Of a DNA stretch of 64,000 nucleotides, positions 1-9,374 are shown one piece after another. Below the pieces are notes generated by a model. It was not told the DNA's origin and did not search any database. It saw only the letters and a list, made by a program, of their open reading frames with translations. The stretch spans positions 1 to 64,000 of the forward strand of contig JAUXVF010000018.1 of NCBI GenBank assembly GCA_030680355.1, in the 5' to 3' direction. Position numbers and translations under genes: made by a program. Within the stretch, counting starts at the first letter, position 1; each line of letters begins with the position of its first letter. Origin of the DNA: Caulobacter sp. (GTDB lineage Bacteria > Pseudomonadota > Alphaproteobacteria > Caulobacterales > Caulobacteraceae).

Positions 1-97
1 CCAGTCGGCCTTCTCGGCCTTCCTCAACGCCGGCGTGAAGTTCAAGGACGACTACCAGTCCACCGACGCTTCGCTCGGCTTCCGCTGGCGCTGGTAG
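1..97 (+). CDS. C-terminal end of an outer-membrane protein (partial)
   Basis: The reading frame enters from the left edge and runs to a TAG stop, giving about 31 residues. The end alternates hydrophobic and polar residues and finishes ...LGFRWRW. A final aromatic residue with aromatics at every second position is the usual signal of the last strand of an outer-membrane beta-barrel recognised by the BAM complex. The family cannot be named from so short a piece. A strong terminator follows about 20 bases later, so this is the last gene of its transcript. Confidence 0.5.
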   Translation, partial: QSAFSAFLNAGVKFKDDYQSTDASLGFRWRW

Positions 98-116
98 GCG
101 AAAGCCAAACCCAACA

Positions 117-153
117 GAAGGGCCGGTCGAAAGACCGGCCCTTCTTCTTTTTT
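117..153 (+). terminator. Rho-independent terminator
   Basis: A perfect 12-bp stem (117-128 pairs with 133-144) encloses a GAAA loop and is followed by a T-rich run to 153. It closes the outer-membrane protein gene. Confidence 0.92.
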
Positions 154-227
154 GCTCACATCAACAGCGAGATGGGCTAAAAGCGACCTACGCTGAAAAG
201 CCTAAATTCCATCACACGGAGATCTAC

Positions 228-533
228 ATGACCAAGGCAACCCTTGAAGGCGCGGACCTGCGGTACGAAGACCGGGCCGACATCGTGGAAACCTTCGCCG
301 ACAATGTTCAGCGTATGACGTTTGACGGTCGCACCCTGCGCGTCGAGTTCTGCGTCGCCCGCATGGACGATCCGGACGCCAAGGCCAAGAAGCGCACGGG
401 CCGCGCGGTGCCGGTGATGCGTCTGGTCCTCGACCTGGACGGCGCCGTCGACATGTTCAACAAGATGAACAACCTGCAGGCTGCTCTCGAAAGCCGCGGC
501 GTGATCAAGACGTCGCCGAAAGCCGCTTCCTAA
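228..533 (+). CDS. Small hypothetical protein, possibly DUF3467-like
   Basis: This 101-residue soluble protein has no signal peptide or membrane segment. ATG 228 has a GGAG Shine-Dalgarno about five bases upstream. The middle alternates short hydrophobic strands (around residues 27-42 and 62-70) and ends in an amphipathic helix (about 72-92). That order, and the pattern 'strand - MRLVLDLDGAVDMFNKM - helix', loosely recalls the small DUF3467 family, but I cannot confirm it. It lies behind its own gap after a terminator and is followed 25 bases later by an exported protein gene, so the two may be co-transcribed. Confidence 0.7.
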   Translation: MTKATLEGADLRYEDRADIVETFADNVQRMTFDGRTLRVEFCVARMDDPDAKAKKRTGRAVPVMRLVLDLDGAVDMFNKMNNLQAALESRGVIKTSPKAAS

Positions 534-558
534 TCCACGCCTGAACCGGGAGACGCTC

Positions 559-1083
559 ATGCGCCCTCTGATCATCGCAGCCGCCCTGTCCGTCATCGGC
601 GTCGCGGCCCCTTCGGCCCAGACTCCGACGGCGGCGCCAGCGGCGCCGTTGGGCCCGCCCCGGGCCTATCAGGGCTACGCCCAGCCTGACATCGGCGCCA
701 ACTACTGCCGGGTCGTCAACGCGGGGCAGACCACCTGCACCCTGCCGGCGATGACGGCGGGGCGTTATCTGGTCAAGGCCAGCGGCACATCGACGGCGCT
801 GGGCGTCGGCGCGGCGCAGAAGCTGTCCATCATTGTGGGCAACCGCAACTGTGGCGCAGCGGAGCGCAAACCGACCACCCAGAACCCCTGGACCAGCGGG
901 GTCAAGACCATCCGGCTCAACTGCGAGATCCTGGTCCTCACCGACCGGCCGCTCGCTGTCTCGGCGGTTTACGGCGACGCCAAGGCCAACAAGGCCCCGG
1001 CGGGACCGAGCCTGACTCTCGAACGCCTTCCCTGGGAGGGCGTTCTGTCGGCCAATGTGGCGCCGACCGAACAGGGCGAATAG
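559..1083 (+). CDS. Exported hypothetical protein
   Basis: The 174-residue product starts with a Sec signal peptide: a basic MR, a hydrophobic core at about residues 3-17, and a likely cleavage after the Ala residues near 17-20. A short Pro/Ala-rich linker (about 21-35) leads into a domain with four cysteines (in NYCRV, TTCTL, NRNCG and LNCEI), probably two disulfides formed in the periplasm. The spacing and beta-strand pattern suggest a small beta-sandwich. I do not recognise the family. The gene follows the preceding one by 25 bases. A weak GC hairpin (1094-1116) without a T-run lies after the stop. Confidence 0.75.
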   Translation: MRPLIIAAALSVIGVAAPSAQTPTAAPAAPLGPPRAYQGYAQPDIGANYCRVVNAGQTTCTLPAMTAGRYLVKASGTSTALGVGAAQKLSIIVGNRNCGAAERKPTTQNPWTSGVKTIRLNCEILVLTDRPLAVSAVYGDAKANKAPAGPSLTLERLPWEGVLSANVAPTEQGE

Positions 1084-1220
1084 ACGAACAGATCGGGCGG
1101 TCCTTGGGGCCGCCCGTGATCGTTACGGCGCCTGGGCCACGGCGATATAGCGCCGACCGGCCTGCGAGCCCCTCCCGGCAATCCCCCTGTGGACATGCCC
1201 TGCGACCGGCGGTTCGGCAT

Positions 1221-1228
1221 GCTATAGA
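1221..1228 (+). promoter_or_regulatory. Possible -10 element for the epimerase gene
   Basis: GCTATAGA resembles the Caulobacter housekeeping -10 GCTANAWC at six of eight positions and lies about 70 bases before the epimerase ATG. The -35 side is weak. The rest of the 1084-1299 gap shows nothing else I can name. Confidence 0.25.
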
Positions 1229-1299
1229 GACCCTCGCCGCGCGACGTGGCGGCCCCGGGCCCCTCGGGCGGCCGGGGATGTCTCTCGAAGAGTAGTCCC

Positions 1300-2325
1300 A
1301 TGAAAGTGATGGTCACCGGCGCCGCCGGTTTCATCGGGTCGGCCACGACCCTGCGCCTGCTGGCGCGGGGCGATACGGTGATCGGCGTCGACAACCTCAA
1401 CGACTACTACGACCCCGCGCTCAAACGGGCCCGGCTGGCGCGCCAGGTCGATCTGCCCGGCTACACCCATCTGGACCTCGACATCGCCGACCGGGCGGGG
1501 ATGGAGGCGGCGTTCGCCGAGCACCGGCCGCAGCGGGTGATCAATCTCGCCGCCCAGGCCGGGGTGCGCTATGCGGCGATCAATCCCCATCCCTACGTGG
1601 CCAGCAATGTGACCGGTTTCCTGCATGTGCTTGAGGGCTGTCGGCACAATGGCGTCGAGCATCTGGTGTTCGCCTCGACCAGTTCGGTCTACGGGGCCAA
1701 CACCAGAGTGCCGTTTTCGCCGCACGACAGCACCGAACACCCGCTGACCCTCTATGCGGCGACCAAGAAGGCCAATGAGCAGATGGCCCACGCCTACGCC
1801 AATCTCTATGACCTGCCCTGTACGGGCCTGCGGTTCTTCACCGTCTACGGGCCCTGGGGCCGGCCGGACATGGCGCTCTTCCTGTTCACCCGGGCCATTC
1901 TGGCAGGCGAGCCGATCAAGGTGTTCAACCACGGCAAACACAGCCGCAGCTTCACCTATATCGACGACATCGTCGAAGGCGTCCTCCGCACCCTGGACGC
2001 CGTCCCGACCGCCAACCCCGCCTGGGACGGCCAGAACCCCGATCCCGCCACCAGCGGCAGCGGCCCCTACCGGATCTTCAACATCGGCGCCGAACAGCAG
2101 GTCGAGCTCATGCGCTATATCGAGGTCCTCGAGCAGTGCCTGGGCCGCAAGGCGATCATGGAGATGCTCCCGCTGCAGCCGGGCGACGTCCCCGACACGG
2201 TGGCCGACGTCACCGACCTGGTCGAGGCGGTGGGTTACCGCCCCACGGTTACCGTCGAGGAGGGGGTCAAGGCCTTCGTCGACTGGTATCGCGGCTACAA
2301 TGGACCGGTCTCGCTCGATGGATGA
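1300..2325 (+). CDS. NAD-dependent epimerase, probable UDP-glucuronate 4-epimerase
   Basis: This is a 341-residue extended short-chain dehydrogenase. The Rossmann motif GxxGxxG occupies residues 7-13 (GAAGFIG). The catalytic serine lies in the STSS stretch (126-129), and the YxxxK pair is Tyr152/Lys156. The early NLNDYYDPALK segment (about 32-42) and the NHGKHSRSFTYIDDI block are typical of UDP-glucuronate 4-epimerases (LpsL/CapI type), which convert UDP-glucuronate to UDP-galacturonate for surface polysaccharides. I chose ATG 1300 because the Rossmann strand starts straight after it; an upstream in-frame ATG at 1246 would only add 18 low-complexity residues. A related UDP-hexose epimerase is the alternative. 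No other sugar-nucleotide gene is adjacent. Confidence 0.88.
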   Translation: MKVMVTGAAGFIGSATTLRLLARGDTVIGVDNLNDYYDPALKRARLARQVDLPGYTHLDLDIADRAGMEAAFAEHRPQRVINLAAQAGVRYAAINPHPYVASNVTGFLHVLEGCRHNGVEHLVFASTSSVYGANTRVPFSPHDSTEHPLTLYAATKKANEQMAHAYANLYDLPCTGLRFFTVYGPWGRPDMALFLFTRAILAGEPIKVFNHGKHSRSFTYIDDIVEGVLRTLDAVPTANPAWDGQNPDPATSGSGPYRIFNIGAEQQVELMRYIEVLEQCLGRKAIMEMLPLQPGDVPDTVADVTDLVEAVGYRPTVTVEEGVKAFVDWYRGYNGPVSLDG

Positions 2326-2386
2326 CGCCCGACCCGGCGCGGGCTAGACTCGACTCGCGCCTCCCATCCGTGATCGAGGAATCGTC

Positions 2387-4618
2387 GTGCGGGTCCAGTC
2401 CACCGTTCCGGTCGTCCTGACCGCCTTTGCCTGTCTTCTCCTGACCGCCTGCGGCGGCGGAGGCGGCGGTGGCGCGGGCGCTCCAGGCGGGGGCGTTGTG
2501 ACCCCCGCGGCCCCGGTTACACCCACGCCGCCAGCCACACTGACCGCGACCAGCGGCGAGTACACCCGCAGCTGGAGCCTGGCCGCGATCCACGCCATTG
2601 ACGCCTTCGACCGACCCGCCACCGGGGCAGGGATCACAGTCGCGGTCATCGACAGCGGCATCGACCTCAGCCAGCCTGAACTCACCGGCCGAATCTCGCC
2701 CCTGTCGACCGACGTCCTGGCCGGTAGAAACATGCCTGACCGCGGCAGTGAGCACGGCTCGCGGGTGGCGACGGTGATCGCCGCCGGATTCAACGGCATG
2801 GGGTCACTGGGCGTGGCCTATGAGGCGACGATCCTGTCGATCCGGGCCGACGACTCCGCCGGCGCCTGTCCCAGTGACGGCTGCGCTTTCGGCGACCGCG
2901 AACTGGTCGCCGCGATCGACTACGCCATCGCCAACGGGGCGCGGATCATCAATCTGTCCATGGGCGCCGCCACGCCCGACAACGCCGCTTTCGAAGCAGC
3001 TCTGCTGCGGGCGGTGACGGCCGGTCTGGTGGTCACCGCCTCCGCCGGCAATGACGGCACGGCCAATCCCGACTGGCCGGCGCGCTACGCCACCGACCCA
3101 CGCTATCTCGGGGCGGTGATGGCGGTCGGGGCCAGTGAGCGGACGGGGGCGATGGCCAGCTACTCGAGCCGGGCCGGCGTCGCCGCCGCCGGCTATATCG
3201 TCGCGCCCGGCGACGACATCGTCACCGGCTGCAAATCCAGCGGCTGCTGGGTGGTCAGCGGCACCTCCTTCTCCTCGCCGATCGTCGCCGGTTCCCTGGC
3301 GCTGCTGCTGCAGGCGTTTCCGATGATCAGCGGCCGCGACGCCGTCGACATCCTGTTCCGCTCGGCGACCGACAAGGGCGATCCCGGCGTCGACGCCGTC
3401 TGGGGTCGGGGGTTCCTCGACCTCGCGGCGGCTTTCCAGCCCCTTGGGCCGCTCAGCGTGCCGACATCGTCGGGGGCCAGCTTCAGCCCGACCGTGTCGC
3501 CGGGCACGCGGCTGGGCGCGGCGTTCGGCGACTCCCTGAGGCAGGGCGGCGGCCTGACCACCTTCGGGCGCGACGACTACCGGCGGCCCTACAAGGTCGA
3601 CCTGGCCAGCGCCTTCGCCAGCGGACCGGGCGGTTTGATCGGGGCGGCGGCGCCGCCGATCCGGTCCACCGCGGTCAGTTTCGCCGGCCCCGGCGCCTCG
3701 CGCCTGTCGCTGCAGGCCCAGGCGGCGGCGTTCACCGACACCGGCGTTCCCGACTGGATGCTCACCCTCACCGACGCGCGACCACCATCGTCGGCCCTGA
3801 TCGTCGCCGACCTTGGCCGTCTAAGTCTCACGGCCTGGCGTGGCGAGGGCGCGGCCCCGGCCCCCGGCGGCGCGGGGCGGGACGCCTTCCGCGCCCTCGC
3901 GGCGCCCGATGAGACCCTGGGGGCCGCCTGGCGGCTGGGGGGCGGTTGGTCGGTCTCGGCGGAGCAGGGGTCGGCGCGGCGGCTGGACATCCTGGCCCTG
4001 CAGGAGGTCGAGGCGTCGCGATACGCCGCGGCCTCGGCCAGTTTCCAGACCCGCGGGTTCGCCGCGACCGTGACCGCCGGCGCCCTCGATGAGCCGCTCG
4101 GGCCGCTGGGATCGCAAATCGCCAGCGGTTCTGTGTTCGCCCTGCCTGCCCAAACCCGCTTCAGCGCCCTGTCCGTCACGGCCAACGCCCGTGATGGCCT
4201 GACCCTGCGGGGCGACGCGGCCGTCGGCCGCACGCAGGTCGGCCAGGGCCTGGTGGGGACCTCAGGGGCGCTGAGCAGCCAGTGGCGGCTGGGCGCCTAC
4301 GGCGACTGTCGGCTGCTGGGCCTGGCCTGCGACGGGTTCGCGCTCGAACTTGAGCAACCGCTTCGGGTCGAACGTGGCGCCTTTACCGCCCTGCTGGCCG
4401 ATCTGCCGGGCGACTGGCGGGACCCGACCACCTTCTCCATTCGTCGTTTCTCGGCCAGCCCCAGTGGCCGCGAGCTTGACCTGCGTCTGAGCCTTGATCG
4501 TGATTTCGCCGGCTGGGGCCTGATGCGGCTGCGGACGGTGGCGGGCTTTGACGCCGGGCACCAGGCGGGGCGCAAGCCGAGCGTCGGCGCCGCGCTCGAC
4601 TGGCGCCGTTCCTTCTAG
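2387..4618 (+). CDS. Subtilisin-like (S8) autotransporter lipoprotein
   Basis: The 743-residue product begins at GTG 2387, with GAGGA upstream. Residues 1-22 form a lipoprotein signal with lipobox LTAC (acylated Cys22), followed by a Gly/Ala/Pro-rich tether to about 55. The subtilase domain (about 65-355) has Asp89 in AVIDSGID, His123 in SEHGS, the oxyanion Asn222 and nucleophile Ser294 in SGTSFSSP. About 390 further residues are rich in alternating strands and end in a terminal Phe, as expected of an outer-membrane barrel. A lipidated subtilase joined to a barrel is the architecture of Bordetella SphB1 and Neisseria NalP, surface proteases that process other secreted proteins; substrate and barrel assignment here are inference. 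It converges on cysNC with 20 bases between them. Confidence 0.82.
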   Translation: MRVQSTVPVVLTAFACLLLTACGGGGGGGAGAPGGGVVTPAAPVTPTPPATLTATSGEYTRSWSLAAIHAIDAFDRPATGAGITVAVIDSGIDLSQPELTGRISPLSTDVLAGRNMPDRGSEHGSRVATVIAAGFNGMGSLGVAYEATILSIRADDSAGACPSDGCAFGDRELVAAIDYAIANGARIINLSMGAATPDNAAFEAALLRAVTAGLVVTASAGNDGTANPDWPARYATDPRYLGAVMAVGASERTGAMASYSSRAGVAAAGYIVAPGDDIVTGCKSSGCWVVSGTSFSSPIVAGSLALLLQAFPMISGRDAVDILFRSATDKGDPGVDAVWGRGFLDLAAAFQPLGPLSVPTSSGASFSPTVSPGTRLGAAFGDSLRQGGGLTTFGRDDYRRPYKVDLASAFASGPGGLIGAAAPPIRSTAVSFAGPGASRLSLQAQAAAFTDTGVPDWMLTLTDARPPSSALIVADLGRLSLTAWRGEGAAPAPGGAGRDAFRALAAPDETLGAAWRLGGGWSVSAEQGSARRLDILALQEVEASRYAAASASFQTRGFAATVTAGALDEPLGPLGSQIASGSVFALPAQTRFSALSVTANARDGLTLRGDAAVGRTQVGQGLVGTSGALSSQWRLGAYGDCRLLGLACDGFALELEQPLRVERGAFTALLADLPGDWRDPTTFSIRRFSASPSGRELDLRLSLDRDFAGWGLMRLRTVAGFDAGHQAGRKPSVGAALDWRRSF

Positions 4619-4638
4619 CCGGACGACGACGCACGGGG

Positions 4639-6537
4639 TCAGTCCGCCTCAAGCCAGGCGACGATCTGTTCAGCCGCCTCGATTGGCGAGAGGGTGGTGG
4701 TGTCGACGGTCAGCTCGGCGTGCTCGGGCGGCTCATAGGGGCTGTCGATGCCGGTGAAGTTCCGCAGCTCGCCGGCCCGGGCCTTTTTGTACAGGCCTTT
4801 GACGTCGCGGCTTTCAGCGACGCTGAGCGGGGTTTCGACATAGACCTCGACGAATTCGTCCGCCGTCATCATCTCGCGGGCCATGCGGCGCTCGGCCCTG
4901 AAGGGGCTGATAAAGGCGGTCAGCACGATCAGGCCGGCGTCGACCATCAGCTTGCTGACTTCGGCCACCCGGCGGATGTTCTCGACCCGGTCCTCTTCGG
5001 TGAATCCCAGGTCCTTGTTGAGCCCGTGACGAACGTTGTCGCCATCGAGCAGATAGGTGTGGCGACCCAGGGCGTGCAGCCGCTTTTCGACCAGGTTGGC
5101 GATGGTCGACTTGCCGGCCCCTGACAGGCCGGTGAACCAGACGACGCGGCCCTTCTGACTCTTCTGGTCGGCGCGGGCGGCCTTGTCGATGTCGGTGGCC
5201 TGCCAGTGGATGTTGTCGGCCCGGCGAAGGGCGAAATGCAGCATGCCGGCGCCGACCGTCCGGTTGCTGATCCGGTCGATCAGAATGAAGCCGCCGAGAT
5301 CGCGGTTGGCGCCATAGGCCTCGAAGGGAATGGCACGGTCCAGCGACAGGTTGCAGACCCCGATCTCGTTGAGCTCCAGCCGTTTGGCCGCGATATGCTC
5401 GAGCGTGTTCACCTGCACCCGGTACTTGGGCTCGGTGATCGAGGCGGTCAGGGTCTGGGCGCCGATCTTCATCAGATAGGGTCGGCCCGGCAGCATCGGC
5501 TCGTCGTCCATCCACACCAGGGTCGATTCGAACTGGTTGGCGACAGGGCAGGGGTCGTCGGCGGCGGCCAGCACGTCGCCGCGGGAGATATCGACCTCGT
5601 CGGCCAGGGTGAGGGTCACCGACTGGCCGGCGACGGCCTGGTCCAGATCGCCGGGCTGGGTGACAATTCGCGCCACCCGGCTCTCGCGGCCCGACGGCAA
5701 CACCTTGACCCGGTCGCCGGGCCTGACGGTCCCGGCGGCGATCTGGCCGGAGAAGCCGCGGAAGTCGAGATTGGGCCGGTTGACCCACTGCACCGGCATC
5801 CGGAACGGCCGCGCGGCCAGGTCGTCATCGACCGCGACGGTCTCCAGCCAGCGCATCAGCGGCGGCCCGTCATACCAGGGGGCGGCGGCGCTGGGCTCGG
5901 TGATGTTCTGGCCGTCGAGGGCGCTCATCGGAATGGCGGTGAACGTCTGCAGCCCGATCTGGCCCGCGAAATCGCGGTACTCGCTGACGATGGCGTCGAA
6001 GACCGCCTGGTCCCAGCCGACCAGATCCATCTTGTTGACCGCCAGCACGACGTTGCGGATGCCCAGCAGGTTGACCAGGTAGCTGTGCCGGCGGGTCTGG
6101 GTCAGCACGCCTTTTCGGGCGTCGATCAGGACCACGGCCGCGTCCGCGGTCGAGGCGCCGGTGACCATGTTGCGGGTGTACTGCTCATGGCCGGGGGTGT
6201 CGGCGACGATGAACTTGCGGTGGTCGGTGGCGAAGAAGCGATAGGCGACATCGATGGTGATGCCCTGTTCCCGCTCGGCGGCCAGACCATCGACGAGCAG
6301 GGCGAAATCAATGGCCCCGCCCTGGGTGCCGACCTTGCGGCTGTCGGCCTCCAGCGCCGCCAGCTGATCTTCGAAGATCATCTTTGAATCATAGAGCAGG
6401 CGGCCGATCAGCGTCGATTTGCCGTCGTCCACCGAGCCGCAGGTGATGAAGCGCAGCAGCGACTTGTGCTGATGCTGGACCAGATAGGCGTCGATGTCGG
6501 TCTCGATGAGATCGGCGGGTTTATAGGCCTTGCTCAT
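4639..6537 (-). CDS. cysN: Bifunctional sulfate adenylyltransferase subunit 1 / adenylylsulfate kinase (CysN-CysC fusion)
   Basis: This 632-residue fusion carries out two steps of sulfate activation. The GTPase half (about 1-450) drives APS formation with CysD; it has G1 GSVDDGKS (34-41), the DTPGH loop (113-117) and NKMD (168-171), followed by the beta-barrel domains. The kinase half (about 462-632) phosphorylates APS to PAPS and opens with P-loop GLSGAGKS (470-477). Both active sites look intact. Its ATG overlaps the cysD stop by one base, so the two are translationally coupled. Such NodQ-type fusions are common in alphaproteobacteria. Confidence 0.97.
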   Translation of the reverse strand: MSKAYKPADLIETDIDAYLVQHQHKSLLRFITCGSVDDGKSTLIGRLLYDSKMIFEDQLAALEADSRKVGTQGGAIDFALLVDGLAAEREQGITIDVAYRFFATDHRKFIVADTPGHEQYTRNMVTGASTADAAVVLIDARKGVLTQTRRHSYLVNLLGIRNVVLAVNKMDLVGWDQAVFDAIVSEYRDFAGQIGLQTFTAIPMSALDGQNITEPSAAAPWYDGPPLMRWLETVAVDDDLAARPFRMPVQWVNRPNLDFRGFSGQIAAGTVRPGDRVKVLPSGRESRVARIVTQPGDLDQAVAGQSVTLTLADEVDISRGDVLAAADDPCPVANQFESTLVWMDDEPMLPGRPYLMKIGAQTLTASITEPKYRVQVNTLEHIAAKRLELNEIGVCNLSLDRAIPFEAYGANRDLGGFILIDRISNRTVGAGMLHFALRRADNIHWQATDIDKAARADQKSQKGRVVWFTGLSGAGKSTIANLVEKRLHALGRHTYLLDGDNVRHGLNKDLGFTEEDRVENIRRVAEVSKLMVDAGLIVLTAFISPFRAERRMAREMMTADEFVEVYVETPLSVAESRDVKGLYKKARAGELRNFTGIDSPYEPPEHAELTVDTTTLSPIEAAEQIVAWLEAD

Positions 6538-7508
6538 CAGAAATAACCTTCCTGCTTTTTCTTCTCCATCGAGGCGGACTGATCGTGGTCGATGGCCCGA
6601 CCCTGGCGCTCGCTGGTGGTGGTCAGCAGCATCTCCTGAATGATCTGCGGCAGGGTTTCGGCCGTGCTTTCCACGGCGCCGGTCAGGGGGTAGCAGCCCA
6701 GGGTGCGGAAGCGGACGGACTTCATCATCGGCGTCTCGTCCGGTCGCAGCCTGAAACGGTCGTCATCGACCATGATCAGGGCGCCGTCGCGCTCGACCAC
6801 CGGCCGCGCCGCTGAGAAGTACAGCGGTACGATGGGGATGTTCTCCAGGTGGATGTATTGCCAGATGTCCAGCTCGGTCCAGTTGGAGATCGGGAACACC
6901 CGGATCGACTCGCCCTTGTTCTTGCGGGCGTTGTAGAGCCGCCAGAGTTCCGGCCGCTGGTTCTTGGGGTCCCAGCGCTGTTCGGCCGAGCGGAACGAAA
7001 AGATCCGCTCTTTGGCGCGGCTCTTTTCCTCATCGCGGCGGGCGCCGCCAAAGGCCGCGTCAAACCCGTGGGCGGCCAGGGCCTGTTTGAGCCCCTCGGT
7101 CTTCCACAGGTCGGTGTGGGCGGGGCCGTGGTCAAACGGGTTGATCCCCCGGGCCACGGCGTCGGGGTTCTTGTGAACGAGCAGGTCGAAGCCCAGGTCG
7201 CGGGCCATGCGCTCGCGCATTTCGTACATGGCCTGGAACTTCCAGGTGGTGTCGACATGCAGCAGCGGAAACGGCGGCTTCCCGGGGAAGAAGGCCTTGG
7301 CCGCCAGGTGCAGCATGACCGCGCTGTCCTTGCCGATCGAATAGAGCATGACCGGCCGTTCGGCCTCGGCCGCCACCTCGCGCATGATGTGGATGCTCTC
7401 GGCCTCAAGCCGTTGCAGGTGGGTGAGGCGATCGGGCGCGAGGCTCATCGGCGTATCGGATCCGGGGTGGCGGGCGGACGCAAGGGTGGTCTGAGTCAAG
7501 GACGACAT
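6537..7508 (-). CDS. cysD: Sulfate adenylyltransferase subunit 2 (CysD)
   Basis: This 323-residue member of the PAPS reductase-like (PP-loop) family carries the ATP-sulfurylase catalytic function with its GTPase partner CysN. The PP-loop motif is visible in [13 protein letters not shown] at about residues 54-66, and the family's basic-rich [19 protein letters not shown] block follows near 155. The end, [10 protein letters not shown], is the highly conserved CysD tail. ATG 7508 is annotated; an in-frame ATG at 7448 (MSLAPDRL) is a plausible alternative, because family members usually begin close to the [12 protein letters not shown] helix. Neither start has a convincing Shine-Dalgarno. It is first in a two-gene operon with cysNC. 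Confidence 0.96.
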   Translation of the reverse strand: MSSLTQTTLASARHPGSDTPMSLAPDRLTHLQRLEAESIHIMREVAAEAERPVMLYSIGKDSAVMLHLAAKAFFPGKPPFPLLHVDTTWKFQAMYEMRERMARDLGFDLLVHKNPDAVARGINPFDHGPAHTDLWKTEGLKQALAAHGFDAAFGGARRDEEKSRAKERIFSFRSAEQRWDPKNQRPELWRLYNARKNKGESIRVFPISNWTELDIWQYIHLENIPIVPLYFSAARPVVERDGALIMVDDDRFRLRPDETPMMKSVRFRTLGCYPLTGAVESTAETLPQIIQEMLLTTTSERQGRAIDHDQSASMEKKKQEGYF

Positions 7509-7635
7509 CCAGAACGGCTGAAGACTTCGCGATGTTGCGAAGGGGCCCCTTCACCCAGGCAAGTACGGCGGCGCCTCGTCCCACGCAAGCCAGCGGCCGT
7601 CAGGCCGTTGCCAGATTTTCTGACACGGCTTCGCG

Positions 7636-8709
7636 CTAAACGCGGCAGGCCTCGTCCAGGGCCATGACCGCGCTGACGATGTGGTACAGCGAGCTGGCCG
7701 GCGCGGGTTCGTCAACGAAGACGCCATCGGGACGCAGCCGGTCACGCCAGAGACCTGTCACGGGGACGTCCAGATAACGCTGCAGCCCGGCCGCGCCCCT
7801 GAGTGCGGCCTTCCAGTCGCCGACCGCCAGATGCGCGTGCAGGCGCTCCGTCTGCGACCACAACCGGGCGGAGCGGTCCCTGGGCTCCAGGGCCTGGTCG
7901 AGGCTGAAGATCGCCACGCCATTTTCAATCCCGCGCGTTTCGCCGATCTCGATCAGACGCCGGGCGACGTCCGCGTTGTGGCGGTCATGGGCCATCAGCA
8001 GCCAGCCCCATTCGAACTGGTGGCCCGGTTCAATGTCAGCCTCGGGCAGCAGGCTCCAGTCCGTCCCATAGAGCTCGGCCAGCGCTCCGGTGCGGGGGTC
8101 GATCATCCGCTGCCGCGCCGTCCCGGCGATGGTGTCGGCAAGGGCGCGCCAGCCGGGATCGACGCCGATCGCGGCCCAGGCCTGGACCGCCTCGAAGAGG
8201 TGCATCATCGGGTTGGCGCGCAGAGGCGGGCCCTGTGTCGCATCGTCATGCACGCCGCCGTCGGGGCGCACGATGGCCGCCAGAAGGGCCTCGCGGGTGC
8301 ACACCGCCTCCGCCTCGCGCCCGGCGCCGCTCAGGGCCAGAAGGGCGAAGGCCTGTTCATAGGGGTTGGCGGTTTCGTCCAGAGGCGCGCCGTCGGCCGC
8401 GACCAGGATGCGGTACAGACCGTCGCCGCGCGCGAACGGACCGGTCAGGGCGGCCAGGGCGTGATCGCGCGCCTCGCGCCAGGGGCCGGTCCAGCCGAGC
8501 CGGCCGGCGCAGGCGTAGACCCAGGCTTGCCGGGCCGCCACGCGCGCTCGGCGCGGGCCTTCGACAGCCTTGCCGTCCTGGTCGATTTTTTCGAAACAGC
8601 CGCCCTTGTCGCGGTCGAAACCGACTTCCCACCACAGGGGCAAGGCATGGTCGAACAGCCACGCCTTCAGGCGCGTGTTCAGGGCATGGACTTCAGCCGG
8701 TGTGGACAC
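7636..8709 (-). CDS. AGE-family sugar epimerase/isomerase
   Basis: The 357-residue protein belongs to the N-acylglucosamine 2-epimerase/mannose isomerase superfamily of (alpha/alpha)6 barrels. Hallmarks are WWEVGFDRDKGGCFEKID near the start, RRARVAARQAWVYA (about 54-67), NPYEQAFALLAL, NPMMHLFEA and EPGHQFEWGWLL, which supply the active-site Arg, His and Glu residues. Substrate (mannose, mannose-6-phosphate or an N-acyl sugar) cannot be fixed by reading. I prefer GTG 8709 because GGAG lies seven bases before it; a TTG at 8733 would add eight residues without support. It stands alone, divergent from the HAD phosphatase gene. Confidence 0.88.
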   Translation of the reverse strand: MSTPAEVHALNTRLKAWLFDHALPLWWEVGFDRDKGGCFEKIDQDGKAVEGPRRARVAARQAWVYACAGRLGWTGPWREARDHALAALTGPFARGDGLYRILVAADGAPLDETANPYEQAFALLALSGAGREAEAVCTREALLAAIVRPDGGVHDDATQGPPLRANPMMHLFEAVQAWAAIGVDPGWRALADTIAGTARQRMIDPRTGALAELYGTDWSLLPEADIEPGHQFEWGWLLMAHDRHNADVARRLIEIGETRGIENGVAIFSLDQALEPRDRSARLWSQTERLHAHLAVGDWKAALRGAAGLQRYLDVPVTGLWRDRLRPDGVFVDEPAPASSLYHIVSAVMALDEACRV

Positions 8710-8831
8710 GCTCTTCTCCGCTCGTCCCCGCAAAGGCGCTGACCCGGGTGTTTTAGCGTTCAGAGCCGTGCTGTCAGGAAAAAAGCCCCTGTCCCCGCTT
8801 TCGCGGCGATGAGCGGGTGTTATGCAGGGCC

Positions 8832-9374
8832 ATGGCCGAGTCCTCGCGCAAGTTCATGGTGATCTTCGATCGCGACGGCGTGCTCAACGTCGATCACGGC
8901 TACGACTTCGAACCCGAAAAACTGGAGTGGATACCCGGCGCCAGGGCGGCCGTGGTGCGGGTCAATGCGGCGGGCGGCGTGGCGGTGATCGCGACCAACC
9001 AGTCAGGCATCGGCCGGGGCTACTACGCCGAGGCGGACATGGAGGCCTTCCACGCCGAAATGCTGCGACAGCTGGGCGCCGCGGGCGGTCGAATGGACGG
9101 CGTCTACTTCTGTCCCTTCCATGAGGACGCGGCCGAGGCCCGCTATCGCTTCGCTGATCACCCCGACCGAAAGCCCAACCCCGGCATGCTGGTTCGGGCC
9201 CTGGCGGATTTCGGTGTGGCCGCGGGTGACGCGGTCATGATCGGCGACAAACCGTCGGACATGGAGGCGGCGCGTCGCGCCGGCGTGCGCGGCGTCTTCT
9301 ACCGTGGCGGCGATCTGGAAGCCCTGGTGGCGTCGGAGCTGGCGCGTCTGACGAACAGGGCCGCGCCGACCTAG
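8832..9374 (+). CDS. gmhB: HAD-IIIA phosphatase, probable D,D-heptose 1,7-bisphosphate 7-phosphatase (GmhB-like)
   Basis: This 180-residue HAD enzyme has the nucleophile pair Asp13/Asp15 (IFDRDGVLN), the ATNQSGIGRGY motif II region and the C-terminal RKPNPGML and IGDKPSDM motifs, as in GmhB/HisB-N phosphatases of lipopolysaccharide heptose synthesis. The zinc loop is incomplete: Cys-Pro-Phe-His is present (CPFH, about 97-100), but the later CxC pair is replaced by the RYRFADHPDRKP segment. It may therefore be a zinc-free GmhB variant or a related sugar phosphatase. ATG 8832 is chosen over an in-frame GTG at 8817. The gene end overlaps the end of the mscS-like gene by four bases. Confidence 0.75.
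   Translation: MAESSRKFMVIFDRDGVLNVDHGYDFEPEKLEWIPGARAAVVRVNAAGGVAVIATNQSGIGRGYYAEADMEAFHAEMLRQLGAAGGRMDGVYFCPFHEDAAEARYRFADHPDRKPNPGMLVRALADFGVAAGDAVMIGDKPSDMEAARRAGVRGVFYRGGDLEALVASELARLTNRAAPT

Noticed and set aside
5206..6387. A 393-codon open frame on the plus strand opposite cysNC, and similar long frames opposite atpD (44643-46301) and the acyl-CoA dehydrogenase gene (21840-23753).
   Set aside because: They mirror conserved genes, lack Shine-Dalgarno sites, and show the biased composition expected of antisense frames in GC-rich DNA.
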